A stretch of 32,526 nt of DNA from Vicinamibacteraceae bacterium (GCA_012271165.1 JAAXGX010000026.1:1-32526), one strand, 5' to 3'. Positions 1-9,480 are shown, counted from the stretch's first letter. Program-made: numbers and translations. Notes: generated by a model from the sequence alone, not told the origin.

Positions 1-1094
1 GCCTTCATCAGGCCGATGTTGCCTTCCTGGATCAGGTCTAGGAACTGCAGGCCGCGGTTCGTGTACTTCTTGGCGATCGAGACGACGAGCCGGAGGTTCG
101 CCTCCACCAGTTCCCGCTTCGCCTGCTCGGCCTGGGTCTCGCCGCGCACAATCGTCAGCAGGATGCGATTGATGTCGTCGGGGGTCTCCTGCAGCTTTTC
201 CGTGCGCCGCTTCAGATCGGCCCGCAGCTCCCGCAGCCGCCTCGCCAGCTGCTTGCGATCCTCTCCGGTCAGGCGGCCCCGCCTGACCTTGGCCTTCAGT
301 TGCCGATCGAGCAGCTCGATCTCCCGGTGCACGCGCTGCGCGCCCTCGGCCGCCTCCTTTATGAGGTCGATCAGGTGGCGCTTGACCGGCTCGGTGAACT
401 CGATGCGTCGAATGAGCCGCGAGAGCTCCACGCCGGCCCGCAGCCTCCGCCAGCGATACAGGCGGTACTGCCGCCGGTTGCGCTTCGTGACCTCGGCGAG
501 CTTGGTCTCGGTCTGCTGCAGCTCGCCGTGCTTGGCGTGGACCCTGTCGATCTGTCGCAGCAGCTGCTGCCCGCGGTCGGCCACGCGGGCATCGGTCAGC
601 TCGTCGTCCTGGAAGATCACCAGCTCGCGGATGGTCCGTTCGCCGCGCCGCAGCTGCTCGCCGAGCCTGATGACGACGCGCGCCGTCGTGGCGGTGCGCG
701 AGATGGTCTTGATGACGGAGAGCTTGCCCCGCTCGATCCGCTTGGCGATGGCCACCTCACCCTCGCGAGTCAGGAGCGGTACGGTCCCCATCTCGCGCAG
801 ATACATGCGGACCGGATCGTTCGTCTTGTCGATCGGGCTCGGCGCGAGGTCGAGCTCGACCTCCTCGCTGCCTTCGGCCCGGCGGTCGAGCAGCTTCTCT
901 TCGCGGTACTTCTGCTCGGAGTCGACCACCTCGATGCCGGCGTTGCCCAGCGCGGCGAACAAGTCGTCGAGCTCCTCCGACGACGTCAGCTCGGCGGGGA
1001 GCATGTCGTTGACCTCGTCGTAGAGAAGGTAGCCTTTTTCCTTGCCAAGGATGATGAGTTGACGAATCTCGTCGTACTTCTCTTCGATTGACAA
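1..1094 (-). CDS. rpoD: RNA polymerase primary sigma factor (sigma-70), N-terminal part, cut by window edge
   Basis: Primary sigma factor that directs RNA polymerase to housekeeping promoters. About 364 codons are present. The N-terminus reads [20 protein letters not shown], typical of region 1.1. Region 1.2 follows ([20 protein letters not shown]), then a long charged, non-conserved region. The visible part stops in regions 2.1-2.2 with [16 protein letters not shown] and [14 protein letters not shown], the core-binding signature. Regions 2.3 to 4 lie outside the window. The start is TTG at 1092-1094, chosen because a perfect AGGAGG sits 7 bases upstream and the protein begins exactly where RpoD region 1.1 should. 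It lies 20 bases downstream of dnaG on the same strand, the dnaG-rpoD arrangement of the macromolecular synthesis operon. Confidence 0.95.
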   Translation of the reverse strand, partial: MSIEEKYDEIRQLIILGKEKGYLLYDEVNDMLPAELTSSEELDDLFAALGNAGIEVVDSEQKYREEKLLDRRAEGSEEVELDLAPSPIDKTNDPVRMYLREMGTVPLLTREGEVAIAKRIERGKLSVIKTISRTATTARVVIRLGEQLRRGERTIRELVIFQDDELTDARVADRGQQLLRQIDRVHAKHGELQQTETKLAEVTKRNRRQYRLYRWRRLRAGVELSRLIRRIEFTEPVKRHLIDLIKEAAEGAQRVHREIELLDRQLKAKVRRGRLTGEDRKQLARRLRELRADLKRRTEKLQETPDDINRILLTIVRGETQAEQAKRELVEANLRLVVSIAKKYTNRGLQFLDLIQEGNIGLMK

Positions 1095-1101
1095 GAGTCT
1101 G

Positions 1102-1107
1102 CCTCCT
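1102..1107 (-). promoter_or_regulatory. Strong Shine-Dalgarno for rpoD
   Basis: AGGAGG on the minus strand, 7 bases before the TTG start of rpoD. It is a full anti-16S match and is the evidence that decides this non-ATG start. Confidence 0.8.
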
Positions 1108-1114
1108 GAGCGTT

Positions 1115-2884
1115 TCACCCTCCGAGCGCCTCCGGGCGCTGCAGCAGATCCTGCTTGCGTTGCAGCAGTGCGAGCATCTCGTCTTCCGCTCCCGGCGTGC
1201 CGGCCCGCTGGCAGCGGTCGATGGCTTCCTGCAGCGCGCCCAGCTCGCGCCTGAAACGTCGCCGGCGCAGGGTGCCCACGCAGTCGGCGACGTCGGCCGG
1301 CGCACGCGGCGCGCGCGCGATGCGCTCCACGAGCGCCGCCTCGCCGGCGCCCACGCGTTCGAGCAGCGCCTGCGGGACGGCGTCTGCCGGCCACTCCGCG
1401 AGGGTCTTCGCCACGCGGAGGATCGGCTCGGTCGCCAGGCCCTCGAAGTCGGCCGGCTCGGTGTCCGCCAGTGCTCGCAGCGCCGCGCTCGTGTCACGCA
1501 TCGTGGCCCAGATGAGGCCTCTCTCGGCGTGCGTCACGGCCGGCTCGATCGACTCGCTCACCGCCCCGTCGAGGGTCGTCCGCCGCTTGACGGCGAGGCG
1601 CCGCAGGTCGTCGCGGACGACGTCCTCCATGATGCCGGCCCGGTGGGCCACGCGATCGGCGAACTCGTCCCGCGCCGCCGCCTCCGGCATGCGGGCAGCC
1701 ACAGCCAACATATCGGACAGGAACGCCTTGCGCTGTGCACTGCGCGACAGATCGCGCGTGCCGGCCGCCTTGTCCAGCACGTAGTCCACGTAGCGCCGCG
1801 ACGTGCGCAGCCGCTCGACGTAGTACGCGCCCCCGCGCTCCCGCACGCAGGTGTCCGGGTCCTGGTCCGGCGGCAGCTCGGCCACGTTGACGTCCAGCCC
1901 CTCGCCCAGCAGCAGCTCGCCCGTCCGGGCGGATGCGTTCTGGCCGGCCGCGTCGGGGTCGAAGCTCACGATGACCTTCGACGCGAAGCGGCGCAGCAGG
2001 CGCGCCTGCTGCGCGGTGACCGCCGTGCCGCAGGTGGCCACGGCCGGCTGCACGCCCGCCTGCACCACCTGGGCGAAGTCGAAGTACCCCTCAACCATCA
2101 CGGCGTAGCCCAAACGCCGGATCGCGGACTTGGTGAGATGTAAACCATACAACGTCCGGCTCTTCGTATACAGCGGGGTCTCCGGCGAGTTGACGTACTT
2201 CGGCTGCTGGCCGGACTCGAGCGCGCGCCCCCCGAATGCCACCACCGAGCCGCTGTCGCGGCAGATGGGAATCATCAGCCGGTTCCGGAACCGGTCCAGG
2301 ACCTGACCCCCGTCGCGCTCCACGACCAGACCGCCGGCCAGCAGCAGGTCCAGCGGCTGACCCGCGCCGAGGAGGTGCCGCTTCAGGCTGTCGCGCCCCG
2401 CGGGCGCATAGCCGAGTCCGAGCCGCTCGATCGTCTCCGGGCGGATGCCGCGCGCCTCGAGATGCGCGCCCGCCCGCGCGCCCGCCGCCGTCGCCAGTTG
2501 CGCGCTGAAGAAATCGGCGGCCAGACTGTGGACCTTCAGCAGCGCCTCGCGTCTGGCGTCGGCCGTCGCGTCCCGGGCCGGATCGTCGGTTTCCGGCACC
2601 TGGAGACCGAAGCGCCGGGCAAGCAGCCTGACCGCGTCCGGGAAGGCCAGCTTCTCCTGCAGCTCGACGAACTTCACCACGTCGCCGCCGACGCCGCAGC
2701 CGAAGCAGTGGAAGAAGCCCTTGTCGGGGTTCACGTTGAACGAGGGCGTCTTCTCGCTGTGGAACGGGCACAGACCCTTGTAGGTGCTGCCGGCCTTCCT
2801 GAGCGGAACCGAGTCCTGCACCACCTGCACGATGTCGGCGTGAGCCTTGAGGTCCTCCACGAAATGCGGCGGAAAGCGTCCCAC
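1115..2884 (-). CDS. dnaG: DNA primase DnaG
   Basis: Makes RNA primers for chromosome replication and works with the DnaB helicase. The 589-residue length is normal for the family. The N-terminal CHC2 zinc finger is visible as C39-P-F-H42 and C60-F-G-C63, followed by GGDVVKFVE. The catalytic core contains VVAFGGRAL (about 214-222) and SPETPLY (about 233-239). The TOPRIM metal residues are E265 in VEGYFD and D309/D311 in FDPD. The last 130 residues or so are Ala/Arg-rich and helical, as expected for the DnaB-binding domain. The start is GTG, 2 bases after the mutS2 stop, which suggests translational coupling; rpoD follows 20 bases downstream. Confidence 0.96.
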   Translation of the reverse strand: MGRFPPHFVEDLKAHADIVQVVQDSVPLRKAGSTYKGLCPFHSEKTPSFNVNPDKGFFHCFGCGVGGDVVKFVELQEKLAFPDAVRLLARRFGLQVPETDDPARDATADARREALLKVHSLAADFFSAQLATAAGARAGAHLEARGIRPETIERLGLGYAPAGRDSLKRHLLGAGQPLDLLLAGGLVVERDGGQVLDRFRNRLMIPICRDSGSVVAFGGRALESGQQPKYVNSPETPLYTKSRTLYGLHLTKSAIRRLGYAVMVEGYFDFAQVVQAGVQPAVATCGTAVTAQQARLLRRFASKVIVSFDPDAAGQNASARTGELLLGEGLDVNVAELPPDQDPDTCVRERGGAYYVERLRTSRRYVDYVLDKAAGTRDLSRSAQRKAFLSDMLAVAARMPEAAARDEFADRVAHRAGIMEDVVRDDLRRLAVKRRTTLDGAVSESIEPAVTHAERGLIWATMRDTSAALRALADTEPADFEGLATEPILRVAKTLAEWPADAVPQALLERVGAGEAALVERIARAPRAPADVADCVGTLRRRRFRRELGALQEAIDRCQRAGTPGAEDEMLALLQRKQDLLQRPEALGG

Positions 2885-2886
2885 GT

Positions 2887-5367
2887 TCAGTCCTTCAGCT
2901 CGACGACCGTAACCCCCTCGCCGCCCTGCTCCCGCTGCGCCGGCGCGAAGCGCGCCACCTGCGGATGAGTCTCGAGGAAGCCGGCTATCGAGCGCCGCAG
3001 CGCCCCGGTCCCGTGCCCGTGGATGACACGCACCTCGCGCCGTTCGTGCAGCACGGCCCGATCGAGATGCCGCTCCGTGCGCGACAGCGCCTCGTCGACA
3101 GTGCAGCCGATGACGTTGAGCTCGGGCGGCAGGTCGCTATCGTCCGCGGCGCTCACGGTGATGCGGCCGCTCCGCGGACGCTCGCCGTCCGGGGCGGCCT
3201 GGAGGTCGGAGAGCGGCACGCGCATCCGCTTGCCGCGCACTTCCACCTCGGCCTCGGTGTCGTGCAGTGCGCGCACCTGGCCGTCGAGGCCCAGGCTCTC
3301 CACCTTCACCGTGGCGCCGACGTCGGGTGCGGCCGCCGGGGGGCGCGAGCCGGTTGCCGCCGACGCCGCGGACGGCGGCGCCGGCGCGGCGGCAACCGCG
3401 TCCGCAGCCGCGTCCGCCCGGTTGGCGAGGGCATCGAGCGCCGCGTGCGCCGTGCTGCGCAGGGCGCCCGTCTCGCCGGTGGTCAGCGGTCTCTTCCCGG
3501 CCGCGGCCCGCTCGGCGGCGGCGCGCTGCAGATCGGACGCCTGGCCGCGCAGCTCGTCGACGACGGCGTCGACTTCCTTGCGCGCCGCGCGGATCCGGTC
3601 GCCGACGCCGTCGGCGAGGCGCAGGCGCGCCCCTTCCGCGCGCGCCTCGGTCGCCTGCCGGACGGCATCGAGCTCCGCGCGCTCCGAGGCCAGGCGCTGG
3701 CGCTCGAGGGCCAGCGCCTGGCGCTCGCCCTCGAGCGAGCGGAGCTCGTCGTCCACCCTGGTCAGCCGCTCGGCCAGTTGCGCCTCGCGCGCGCTCTGGC
3801 GGTCCCGCGCGGCCTGGATGACCTCCGGCGGGACGCCCAGCCGGGCGGCGATCTCGAACGCCAAGCTGCGCCCGGGCGTCCCGTACGCGAGCCGGTAGTT
3901 CGGCGCGAAGGTGTCGGTGTCGAAGCCGAACGCCGCGCAGGCGACGCCTTCGGTGGTGGCCGCGTACGCCTTGAGCAGCTCGTCGTGCGTCGTGGCCATG
4001 ACCACCGCGCCGCGCGCGCGGAAGTGCTCGATGAGCGCCGCGCCCAGCGCGCCGCCTTCCACCGGGTCCGTGCCCGCGCCGACCTCGTCGAGCAGGACGA
4101 GCGCCGGCAGCTTCAGATGCTCGTGCATCGCCACGATGTTGCTGATGTGGCCGGAGAAGGTGGAGACGCTGGCCGTGATCGACTGCTCGTCTCCGATATC
4201 CGCGAAGACCGTGCGAAACACGGTCACCCGCGACCCGGCGGCCGCCGGCACGTGCAGCCCGGCCTGCGCCATGAGGGCCAGCAGCCCCGCCGTCTTCAGC
4301 GCAACCGTCTTGCCGCCCGTGTTCGGTCCGGTGATGACCAGCACCGAGGTCGGGGGGATCGCGCACACGTCCACCGGCGTAGGCTGCCCGGACGCCGAGT
4401 CGTCGGCGCGCAGCCGCGCGCGCACCTCCGGTATCAGCAGCGGATGCCTCGCGTCCCGGAACTCGAGATGCAGCTCGGCGCTCAGCTCCGGCGCGGCGCC
4501 GCCGACCAGGCGCGAAAACGCGGCGCGCGCCTGAATCTCGTCGATCTCCGTGGCCGCCGTGAGGGTATGCCGCAGGTCGAGGGCGCGCTTGCGCAGCGCG
4601 TTGGTCAGCTCGAGGAGGATCCGTTGCACCTCGGCCGCCTCGCGGTCGCGGAGCGCGACGATGTCGTTGTTGATCTCGACGGTGCTGAGCGGCTCGAGAA
4701 ACAGGCTCGCCCCGCTGCCCGAGCTGCCGTGGACGATGCCCGGGATCGCGTCGCGGTGCTCGGCCTTGATCACCAGCACCTGCCGGCCGGCGCGTTCCGT
4801 CACGATGCGCTCCTGCAGATAGCGCGCCGTGCCCTTGCCCCGCAGGTAGGAGTCGAGCGTGGACCGCAGGCGGTTCGTCTGTCTGCGCAACTGCTCGCGG
4901 ACTGTTCGCAGGGCCTCCGAGGCCCCGTCCACCACGCTGCCCGCGTCGTCGATCTTCGCGCGGATCTGCGCGATCTCGTCGGCAAACGAGCGGCACCCCT
5001 CCAGCGTGGTCCGCAGCGCCGGAAACGGCCCGCCGTCCGCGCTCTCGACCGCGCGCCGGACCGCGTCCACGGACGACAGGAACGCGGCCAGCCCGCGCAG
5101 GTGACCCGCCTCGAGCGGGAATCCCTCGATCGCGAGGCTCGTCAGGGCCTGCTCGAGATCCGCCGGCGCGTCGAGCCCGACCGGCCCGTTCGAATCGAGA
5201 TACCGAACGCACTCGCTGGTGGCTGCCAGGGCGGCCTGCGCGCTCCGGATGTCGGTGCGCGGACGGAGCTCGGCCAGCCGGGCGGCGCCGAGCGGCGTCA
5301 GCGCGAAGCTCCGAACAACCTCCACGATCCGGTCGAACTCGAGAGACCGGAGCGAGCCGTCGTGCAT
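2887..5367 (-). CDS. mutS2: MutS2 family ATPase with C-terminal Smr endonuclease domain
   Basis: MutS2 proteins act on branched DNA or stalled/collided ribosomes, not mismatches; the exact role varies by species. From the chosen ATG the protein has 826 residues. There is an N-terminal core/clamp region, Walker A GPNTGGKT (347-354), Walker B LVLLDEVGAGTDP (423-435) and ATTHDE (458-463). A long charged coiled coil follows (about 520-650), then an Ala/Pro-rich linker, then an Smr domain (about 750-826) with the HGHGTGALR motif. I chose ATG 5367 because MHDGSLRSLEFDRIVEVV matches the usual family N-terminus. A TTG at 5412 would add 15 residues; neither has a convincing Shine-Dalgarno. It sits between larB and dnaG on the same strand. 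Confidence 0.93.
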   Translation of the reverse strand: MHDGSLRSLEFDRIVEVVRSFALTPLGAARLAELRPRTDIRSAQAALAATSECVRYLDSNGPVGLDAPADLEQALTSLAIEGFPLEAGHLRGLAAFLSSVDAVRRAVESADGGPFPALRTTLEGCRSFADEIAQIRAKIDDAGSVVDGASEALRTVREQLRRQTNRLRSTLDSYLRGKGTARYLQERIVTERAGRQVLVIKAEHRDAIPGIVHGSSGSGASLFLEPLSTVEINNDIVALRDREAAEVQRILLELTNALRKRALDLRHTLTAATEIDEIQARAAFSRLVGGAAPELSAELHLEFRDARHPLLIPEVRARLRADDSASGQPTPVDVCAIPPTSVLVITGPNTGGKTVALKTAGLLALMAQAGLHVPAAAGSRVTVFRTVFADIGDEQSITASVSTFSGHISNIVAMHEHLKLPALVLLDEVGAGTDPVEGGALGAALIEHFRARGAVVMATTHDELLKAYAATTEGVACAAFGFDTDTFAPNYRLAYGTPGRSLAFEIAARLGVPPEVIQAARDRQSAREAQLAERLTRVDDELRSLEGERQALALERQRLASERAELDAVRQATEARAEGARLRLADGVGDRIRAARKEVDAVVDELRGQASDLQRAAAERAAAGKRPLTTGETGALRSTAHAALDALANRADAAADAVAAAPAPPSAASAATGSRPPAAAPDVGATVKVESLGLDGQVRALHDTEAEVEVRGKRMRVPLSDLQAAPDGERPRSGRITVSAADDSDLPPELNVIGCTVDEALSRTERHLDRAVLHERREVRVIHGHGTGALRRSIAGFLETHPQVARFAPAQREQGGEGVTVVELKD

Positions 5368-5417
5368 GAGAGAAGGCCCCGAGCCTATCACGGACGACGA
5401 ACCGTGGTCCAACCGCG

Positions 5418-6179
5418 TCAGGGCAGATGATTGATGGCGCTTGCCAGCGCCGCCGCACCGAAGCCGTTGTCGATGTTCACGACCGCAACGCCCGCCGCAC
5501 AGCTGTTCAGCATGGCCAGCAGCGCGGTCAGGCCGCCGAAGCTGGCGCCGTATCCGACGCTCGTCGGGACCGCGATGACCGGCGCCCTGACCAGGCCCCC
5601 GACGACGCTGGGGAGCGCGCCTTCCATGCCCGCCACCGCGATGATCACCCGCGCGCTGTCGAGCCGCTCGTGCTCCGCGAGCAGGCGGTGCAGTCCGGCG
5701 ACGCCCGCATCGTACAGGGCGTCCACCCGATTGCCGAGGACCTCGGCGCTGATGCGGGCTTCCTCGGCCACCGCGATGTCGGACGTTCCGGCCGCCACGA
5801 CGAGGACGACGCCCCGTCCCGTGGGGGCAGTCGCGGACGGCCGGGAGATCACGCGCGCGTCCGCGTGGAAGCGCGCGTTCGGCACGACCCGCGCGACGGC
5901 CTCGTAGGCTGCTTCGTTGGTCCGGGTCACGAGCAGGGCATCTCCGGCGGCGACGAGCCGCTCGGCAATCGCCGCGACCTGCTCCGGCGTCTTGCCCGCG
6001 CCGAAGATCACCTCGGGGAATCCCTGCCGGACGGCGCGGTGATGATCCACGCGGGCGAAGCCGAGGTCCTCGAACGGCATGCGCCGCAGCATCTCGGTCA
6101 GCCGATCCGCCGCCCGGGCCGCGGTGGTCGTGCCCTGCTCGACCTCGTCGAGGATGCCGCGCAGCTCGTCGGGAGTCAT
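5418..6179 (-). CDS. larB: LarB-like pyridinium-3,5-biscarboxylate mononucleotide synthase
   Basis: LarB carboxylates nicotinic acid adenine dinucleotide in the first step of nickel-pincer nucleotide cofactor synthesis (lactate racemase and related enzymes). The 253-residue protein has the family layout: a helical N-terminal segment containing DHHRAVRQGFPEVIFGAGK (about 46-64), then the AIR-carboxylase (PurE-like) fold with VVAAGTSDIAVAEEA, AGVAGLHR, GMEGALPSVVGGL and VPTSVGYGASFGGLTALL. The start is ATG with little Shine-Dalgarno. The partners larC and larE are not in this window, so the cofactor pathway cannot be confirmed here. mutS2 follows on the same strand. Confidence 0.9.
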   Translation of the reverse strand: MTPDELRGILDEVEQGTTTAARAADRLTEMLRRMPFEDLGFARVDHHRAVRQGFPEVIFGAGKTPEQVAAIAERLVAAGDALLVTRTNEAAYEAVARVVPNARFHADARVISRPSATAPTGRGVVLVVAAGTSDIAVAEEARISAEVLGNRVDALYDAGVAGLHRLLAEHERLDSARVIIAVAGMEGALPSVVGGLVRAPVIAVPTSVGYGASFGGLTALLAMLNSCAAGVAVVNIDNGFGAAALASAINHLP

Positions 6180-6212
6180 GCCGGCTGGGCGCCGCTCGCG
6201 GCGGCGCGCGAA

Positions 6213-6241
6213 TTGACTTGCGGGAGTCCGGCCTGTACGTT
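6213..6241 (+). promoter_or_regulatory. Possible sigma-70 promoter for the glycosyltransferase gene
   Basis: TTGACT (6213-6218), a 17-base spacer, then TACGTT (6236-6241), in the divergent gap between larB and the glycosyltransferase. Transcription would begin near 6247, downstream of the ATG at 6243. If the promoter is real, the ATG at 6276 becomes the likelier start. Prediction is by eye only. Confidence 0.35.
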
Positions 6242-6242
6242 C

Positions 6243-7811
6243 ATGGCGAGCGTGCCCGGCACCGACACGGCCGTCATGCCACTACCCGGATCGCTTCTGG
6301 TAGGGCTCTATTTCGTTCTTCTCGTCTGCCTGAGCGTCTACGGCGCGCATCGCGCCTACCTGCTCTACCTTTATACAAGATATCGCCCGCGCCGGCCCGC
6401 GGCGCGGGTCGACGGCGACGACGACACCCCGTTCGTCACGGTGCAGCTTCCCGTCTACAACGAGCTGTACGTCGTCGAGCGTCTCATCGACGCGGCGGCG
6501 CGCCTGGACTATCCCCCGCAGCGCCTGGAGATCCAGGTTCTGGACGACTCGACCGACGAGACGCAGCGGATAGCGGCCGCGGCGGTGGCCCGCTGGTCCG
6601 CGCGCGGAGTCGCCATCCGCCGGCTGCACCGGGCCGAGCGGACCGGGTACAAGGCCGGCGCGCTGGCGGCCGGGCTGCGGGCCGCGCGGGGCGAGGCGAT
6701 CGCCATCTTCGACGCCGACTTCATCCCGCCGCGCGATTTCCTGCGGCGCGCGCTGCCGGCGCTCCGCGAGCCGGGCGTAGGCCTGGTGCAGGCCCGCTGG
6801 GGGCACGTGAACCGGGAGTGCTCGTGGCTCACGCGCGTGCAGGCCCTGCTGCTGGATGCCCACTTCGTCCTGGAGCACGGAGCTCGCAACCGCGGCGGGT
6901 GCTTCTTCAACTTCAACGGGACGGCCGGCGTCTGGCGGCGGGCGGCCATCGACGACGCGGGCGGCTGGCAGCCCGACACGCTGACCGAGGACCTCGACCT
7001 GAGCTATCGCGCCCAGCTCGCCGGGTGGCGGTTCGTCTTCCTGCCGGACCTGGTCGCGCCGGCCGAGCTCCCGGTGGAGATGAACGCCTTCAAGACGCAG
7101 CAGCACCGGTGGGCGATGGGATCGATCCAGACCTGCCTGAAGGTGCTGCCCCCGGTGCTGCGGAGCGGGTTGCCGCTGCGCCTCAAGGCGGAGGCGTTCT
7201 TTCACCTCACGGCCAACTTCAACTACCCGCTCCTGCTGCTGGCGTCCGTGCTGATGGTGCCCGCGCTCTTCGTGCGGGCGCTGGCCGGATCGCAGACGCT
7301 GCTGCTGGTCGACGTGCCGCTGTTCTGCGCGGCGGCGTTGTCGATGGTCAACTTCTACGCGGTCAGCCAGCGTGCGGTGCGGCGCGACTGGCTGTCGCAG
7401 TTGCGGTACGTGCCGCTCGCGATTGCCGTCGGGATCGGTCTCTCGGTCAACAACACCCGCGCCGTCCTCGGCGCGCTGCGCCGGGCCCGGCCGCGCTTCG
7501 TGCGCACGCCCAAGTACGGCGTCGTCGGCCGCCGCGACGAGTGGCGGACGAAGCGCTACCGGCCGGCCGTCGCGGGCCAGCCGTTCGTGGAGCTGGCGCT
7601 CGGGCTCTACTTCACGCTGGCCGTGCTCGGCGCGGCATCGAGCGCCCTGTTCGCGGCCGTTCCGCTGCTCTGCGTCTTCCAGTTCGGGTTTCTGTACATG
7701 GGAGTGGTCTCGCTCCTGCAGCAGCCGCGGCCCGATCGCGCCGGCGTGTCGCGAGCGCGGCCGGCAATGGCTGGCGTGGCCGGCAAGCGGCGCGGAGCAT
7801 CGCCGGCGTGA
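6243..7811 (+). CDS. Membrane family-2 glycosyltransferase, cellulose synthase/CSLA-like
   Basis: A processive, inner-membrane glycosyltransferase that probably makes a beta-linked glucan or mannan. The closest pattern is the bacterial CESA_CaSu_A2 group related to plant CSLA/CSLC; the true sugar is unknown. One N-terminal membrane helix (about 17-37) precedes a GT-A domain with QVLDDSTDET (98-107), GYKAGALAAGL, the metal-binding DAD (157-159), FNFNGTAGVWRR, the catalytic TED (248-250) and QQHRW (286-290), the counterpart of Q/RxxRW. Several C-terminal membrane helices follow (about 320-345, 355-372, 390-405, 455-495). ATG 6243 gives 522 residues; ATG 6276 gives 511 and starts right before the first helix. 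No PilZ domain or BcsB-like partner is nearby. Confidence 0.88.
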   Translation: MASVPGTDTAVMPLPGSLLVGLYFVLLVCLSVYGAHRAYLLYLYTRYRPRRPAARVDGDDDTPFVTVQLPVYNELYVVERLIDAAARLDYPPQRLEIQVLDDSTDETQRIAAAAVARWSARGVAIRRLHRAERTGYKAGALAAGLRAARGEAIAIFDADFIPPRDFLRRALPALREPGVGLVQARWGHVNRECSWLTRVQALLLDAHFVLEHGARNRGGCFFNFNGTAGVWRRAAIDDAGGWQPDTLTEDLDLSYRAQLAGWRFVFLPDLVAPAELPVEMNAFKTQQHRWAMGSIQTCLKVLPPVLRSGLPLRLKAEAFFHLTANFNYPLLLLASVLMVPALFVRALAGSQTLLLVDVPLFCAAALSMVNFYAVSQRAVRRDWLSQLRYVPLAIAVGIGLSVNNTRAVLGALRRARPRFVRTPKYGVVGRRDEWRTKRYRPAVAGQPFVELALGLYFTLAVLGAASSALFAAVPLLCVFQFGFLYMGVVSLLQQPRPDRAGVSRARPAMAGVAGKRRGASPA

Positions 7812-7850
7812 GGAAACCGGGGTAGCGACACAAGTCGTGAGAGGACTCGC

Positions 7851-9128
7851 ATGAGCGTCCGCTTCCGATTCGACTGGGTTGACGCCGGGCCGTCGCCCGA
7901 CGCGCTCGCCCGCGACACGATGGCGGCGCTGACAATCGAGGCCGGCAACGCCACTGTTACCTCGGTTATCGACCGGCGAAACGGACTCTACAGGAGCCAC
8001 GTCGTCACGCCGCTGTTCAGCGTCGCCGAGTGGCTGGTCGGCAACTGGTGGCACATCTGGTACGAAGTTGAGGACGCAGGGGCGCAGCGGATCGACTTCG
8101 AGTCCCGGCACAATCTCGCCTTCGCCGGCGACGGGTTCGTCCTGCCGAGCCTCACCATGGTGCCCATGTCCGGTCGCATGCAACTGCGCTGGATGAAGCG
8201 CCGGCCGCGCCACGCCGGCATCGAGTTCGTCGACAGCGGTGAACAGGATGTCGAAGGCCAAGCGCTCGAAACGGAGCTCCGCCGCCTTGTCGACGCCGTC
8301 CTGGAGAGGCTGCGGAACGTGCCCGGCCACGAGAGGTTCACGAACATGCTCGACGAGGCATGGGCGGCCGTCAACGGGCTCGATGCGGAGGAGCGTGAGT
8401 TCAGTCGCGCTGCCGCGCTGCTGGGTGTCGATCCGTTCGACGTCCAGGATTCCCTCGCGGACGCCATCGCAGCCTTCTGGGAGGGCACCGACCCGGCCAT
8501 ACGGGCCGACGCCCTGGCTGGTGCGGATGCAAGCGGTGACTCGTTACAGCGCGTGGGCGAGTGGCTGGCCGGCGCGCGCGACGCGCTTGCCATTGCAGGC
8601 AACGGACACGACTGGGCCGACATCCGCGCCGGGCTGCCGCGGCTGGCGAACGCCGCGCCCTGGACTCGGGGCTACGATCTCGCGAGGACGGTGCGCCGCC
8701 GTCTCGGCGCGGATGACGGCCGGTTCGATTTCGGCGTCAACGGTGTGCCCGCGGCGGCGCACCGTGACATGCAGCCTCCCTCGCGCCGCATTCACGGACT
8801 GGTGGCAGCCGAGGCGCCGGCGTGCGTGACGGTCCCAAGGGGCGAGTCCGGCACGCGGTTTCTGCGTGCCCGCGCCCTCGGCGACTACCTCGGCCGACCC
8901 CAGCCGGCTCTCGGTCTGCTCAGCTCGCTTGCGACGGATCGCCAGCAGCAGTCCCGGGCGTTCGCCGCCGAGTTGCTGGCTCCTGCCGCGTCCCTGCGCG
9001 CACGACTACCAGGCGAACTCGTGGAGGTGGAGCGGGTGGACGACCTGTGCGGCGAGTTCGGTGTTTCCAGCGAGGTCATCCGCCGCCAGATCGAGAACCA
9101 CGGGTTGGGGCGCATCGTCGTCTGTTGA
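7851..9128 (+). CDS. ImmA/IrrE-like protein with degenerate zinc-protease motif
   Basis: A 425-residue protein with no signal peptide. The C-terminal 90 residues look like the end of ImmA/IrrE metallopeptidases as found in some stress and phage-related regulators: QQSRAFAAELLAPAASLR (367-384), then VDDLCGEFGVSSEVIRRQIE (396-415), resembling the usual 'FA.EFL.P...L.ELA..FGVS...I..Q' tail. Where the HExxH zinc motif should lie the protein reads RFLRARALGDYL (336-347), that is R341-A-L-G-D345 in place of HELGH, so catalysis is unlikely. The first 330 residues form an unrecognised domain with an aromatic patch, LVGNWWHIWYEV (62-73). GAGAGGA lies 5 bases before the ATG. The cellular role is unknown; it converges on the accessory cluster. 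Confidence 0.72.
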   Translation: MSVRFRFDWVDAGPSPDALARDTMAALTIEAGNATVTSVIDRRNGLYRSHVVTPLFSVAEWLVGNWWHIWYEVEDAGAQRIDFESRHNLAFAGDGFVLPSLTMVPMSGRMQLRWMKRRPRHAGIEFVDSGEQDVEGQALETELRRLVDAVLERLRNVPGHERFTNMLDEAWAAVNGLDAEEREFSRAAALLGVDPFDVQDSLADAIAAFWEGTDPAIRADALAGADASGDSLQRVGEWLAGARDALAIAGNGHDWADIRAGLPRLANAAPWTRGYDLARTVRRRLGADDGRFDFGVNGVPAAAHRDMQPPSRRIHGLVAAEAPACVTVPRGESGTRFLRARALGDYLGRPQPALGLLSSLATDRQQQSRAFAAELLAPAASLRARLPGELVEVERVDDLCGEFGVSSEVIRRQIENHGLGRIVVC

Positions 9129-9193
9129 TGCCGTCCCGCCGGCGCTCCCCGCACCCCTGCGGTCGTGCTCGGTGGGGGTAGAGCTACCAGTTC

Positions 9194-9222
9194 CCGGTCG
9201 CTGACGGGCCGGTCAGCACCGG
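9194..9222. terminator. Hairpin between convergent genes, possible bidirectional terminator
   Basis: CCGGT-C-GCTGAC, loop GGGCCG, GTCAGC-ACCGG: an 11-bp stem with one bulged C, in the 108-base gap between the ImmA-like gene and the HicB-like gene. There is no T-tract on either side, so intrinsic termination is only a guess. Confidence 0.35.
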
Positions 9223-9236
9223 TCACGCCACGTCCT

Positions 9237-9461
9237 TCAGCGGTTCGCCAGGTCACGTCCGGTCGTAGCTGGCGGCAGCGGCTTCCCGTCGGCGTGGTAC
9301 AGATCGATGGCTTCTTCGACAATCACGGAGAGTTGCGCGAAGACCTCGCGTTCGTCGGCCCCGTGGCACCCGCCGAGCAGCAGCCCCGGGCAGCTTCCCA
9401 CGTAGCATCCGTCCTCGTCCGACCATGCCACGATCTTGGCGTAGCGGGCGCTGTCCTTCAC
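9237..9461 (-). CDS. HicB-like small protein (orphan antitoxin-type)
   Basis: A 74-residue protein with the HicB/UPF0150 partial RNase H-like fold: YAKIVAWSDEDGCYVGSCPG (7-26), then GGCHGADEREVFAQL and IVEEAIDLYHADGKPLP. HicB proteins normally neutralise the HicA mRNA interferase. No HicA-like ORF (about 60 residues with a dsRBD-type fold) is present on either side: the downstream gap is 108 bases and upstream is the vWA gene, so it is an orphan here. The start is GTG, fixed by AAGGAG at 9470-9475, 8 bases upstream. It begins 19 bases after the vWA stop and could be the last gene of that transcript. No C-terminal DNA-binding domain is visible. Confidence 0.72.
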   Translation of the reverse strand: MKDSARYAKIVAWSDEDGCYVGSCPGLLLGGCHGADEREVFAQLSVIVEEAIDLYHADGKPLPPATTGRDLANR

Positions 9462-9480
9462 GGTTGCAACTCCTTGATCT

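Noticed and set aside
2965-5430. An 821-codon plus-strand open frame opposite mutS2
   Set aside because: Mirror frame of a GC-rich gene; no domain, Arg/Gly/Ala-rich, and mutS2 on the other strand has complete motifs.
5427-6242. Upstream extension of the glycosyltransferase frame to 794 codons
   Set aside because: The extension runs antisense through larB and has no family similarity; the protein starts at 6243 or 6276.
9129-9480. A HicA toxin gene to pair with the HicB-like gene
   Set aside because: No ORF of suitable size or pattern in the gaps on either strand.
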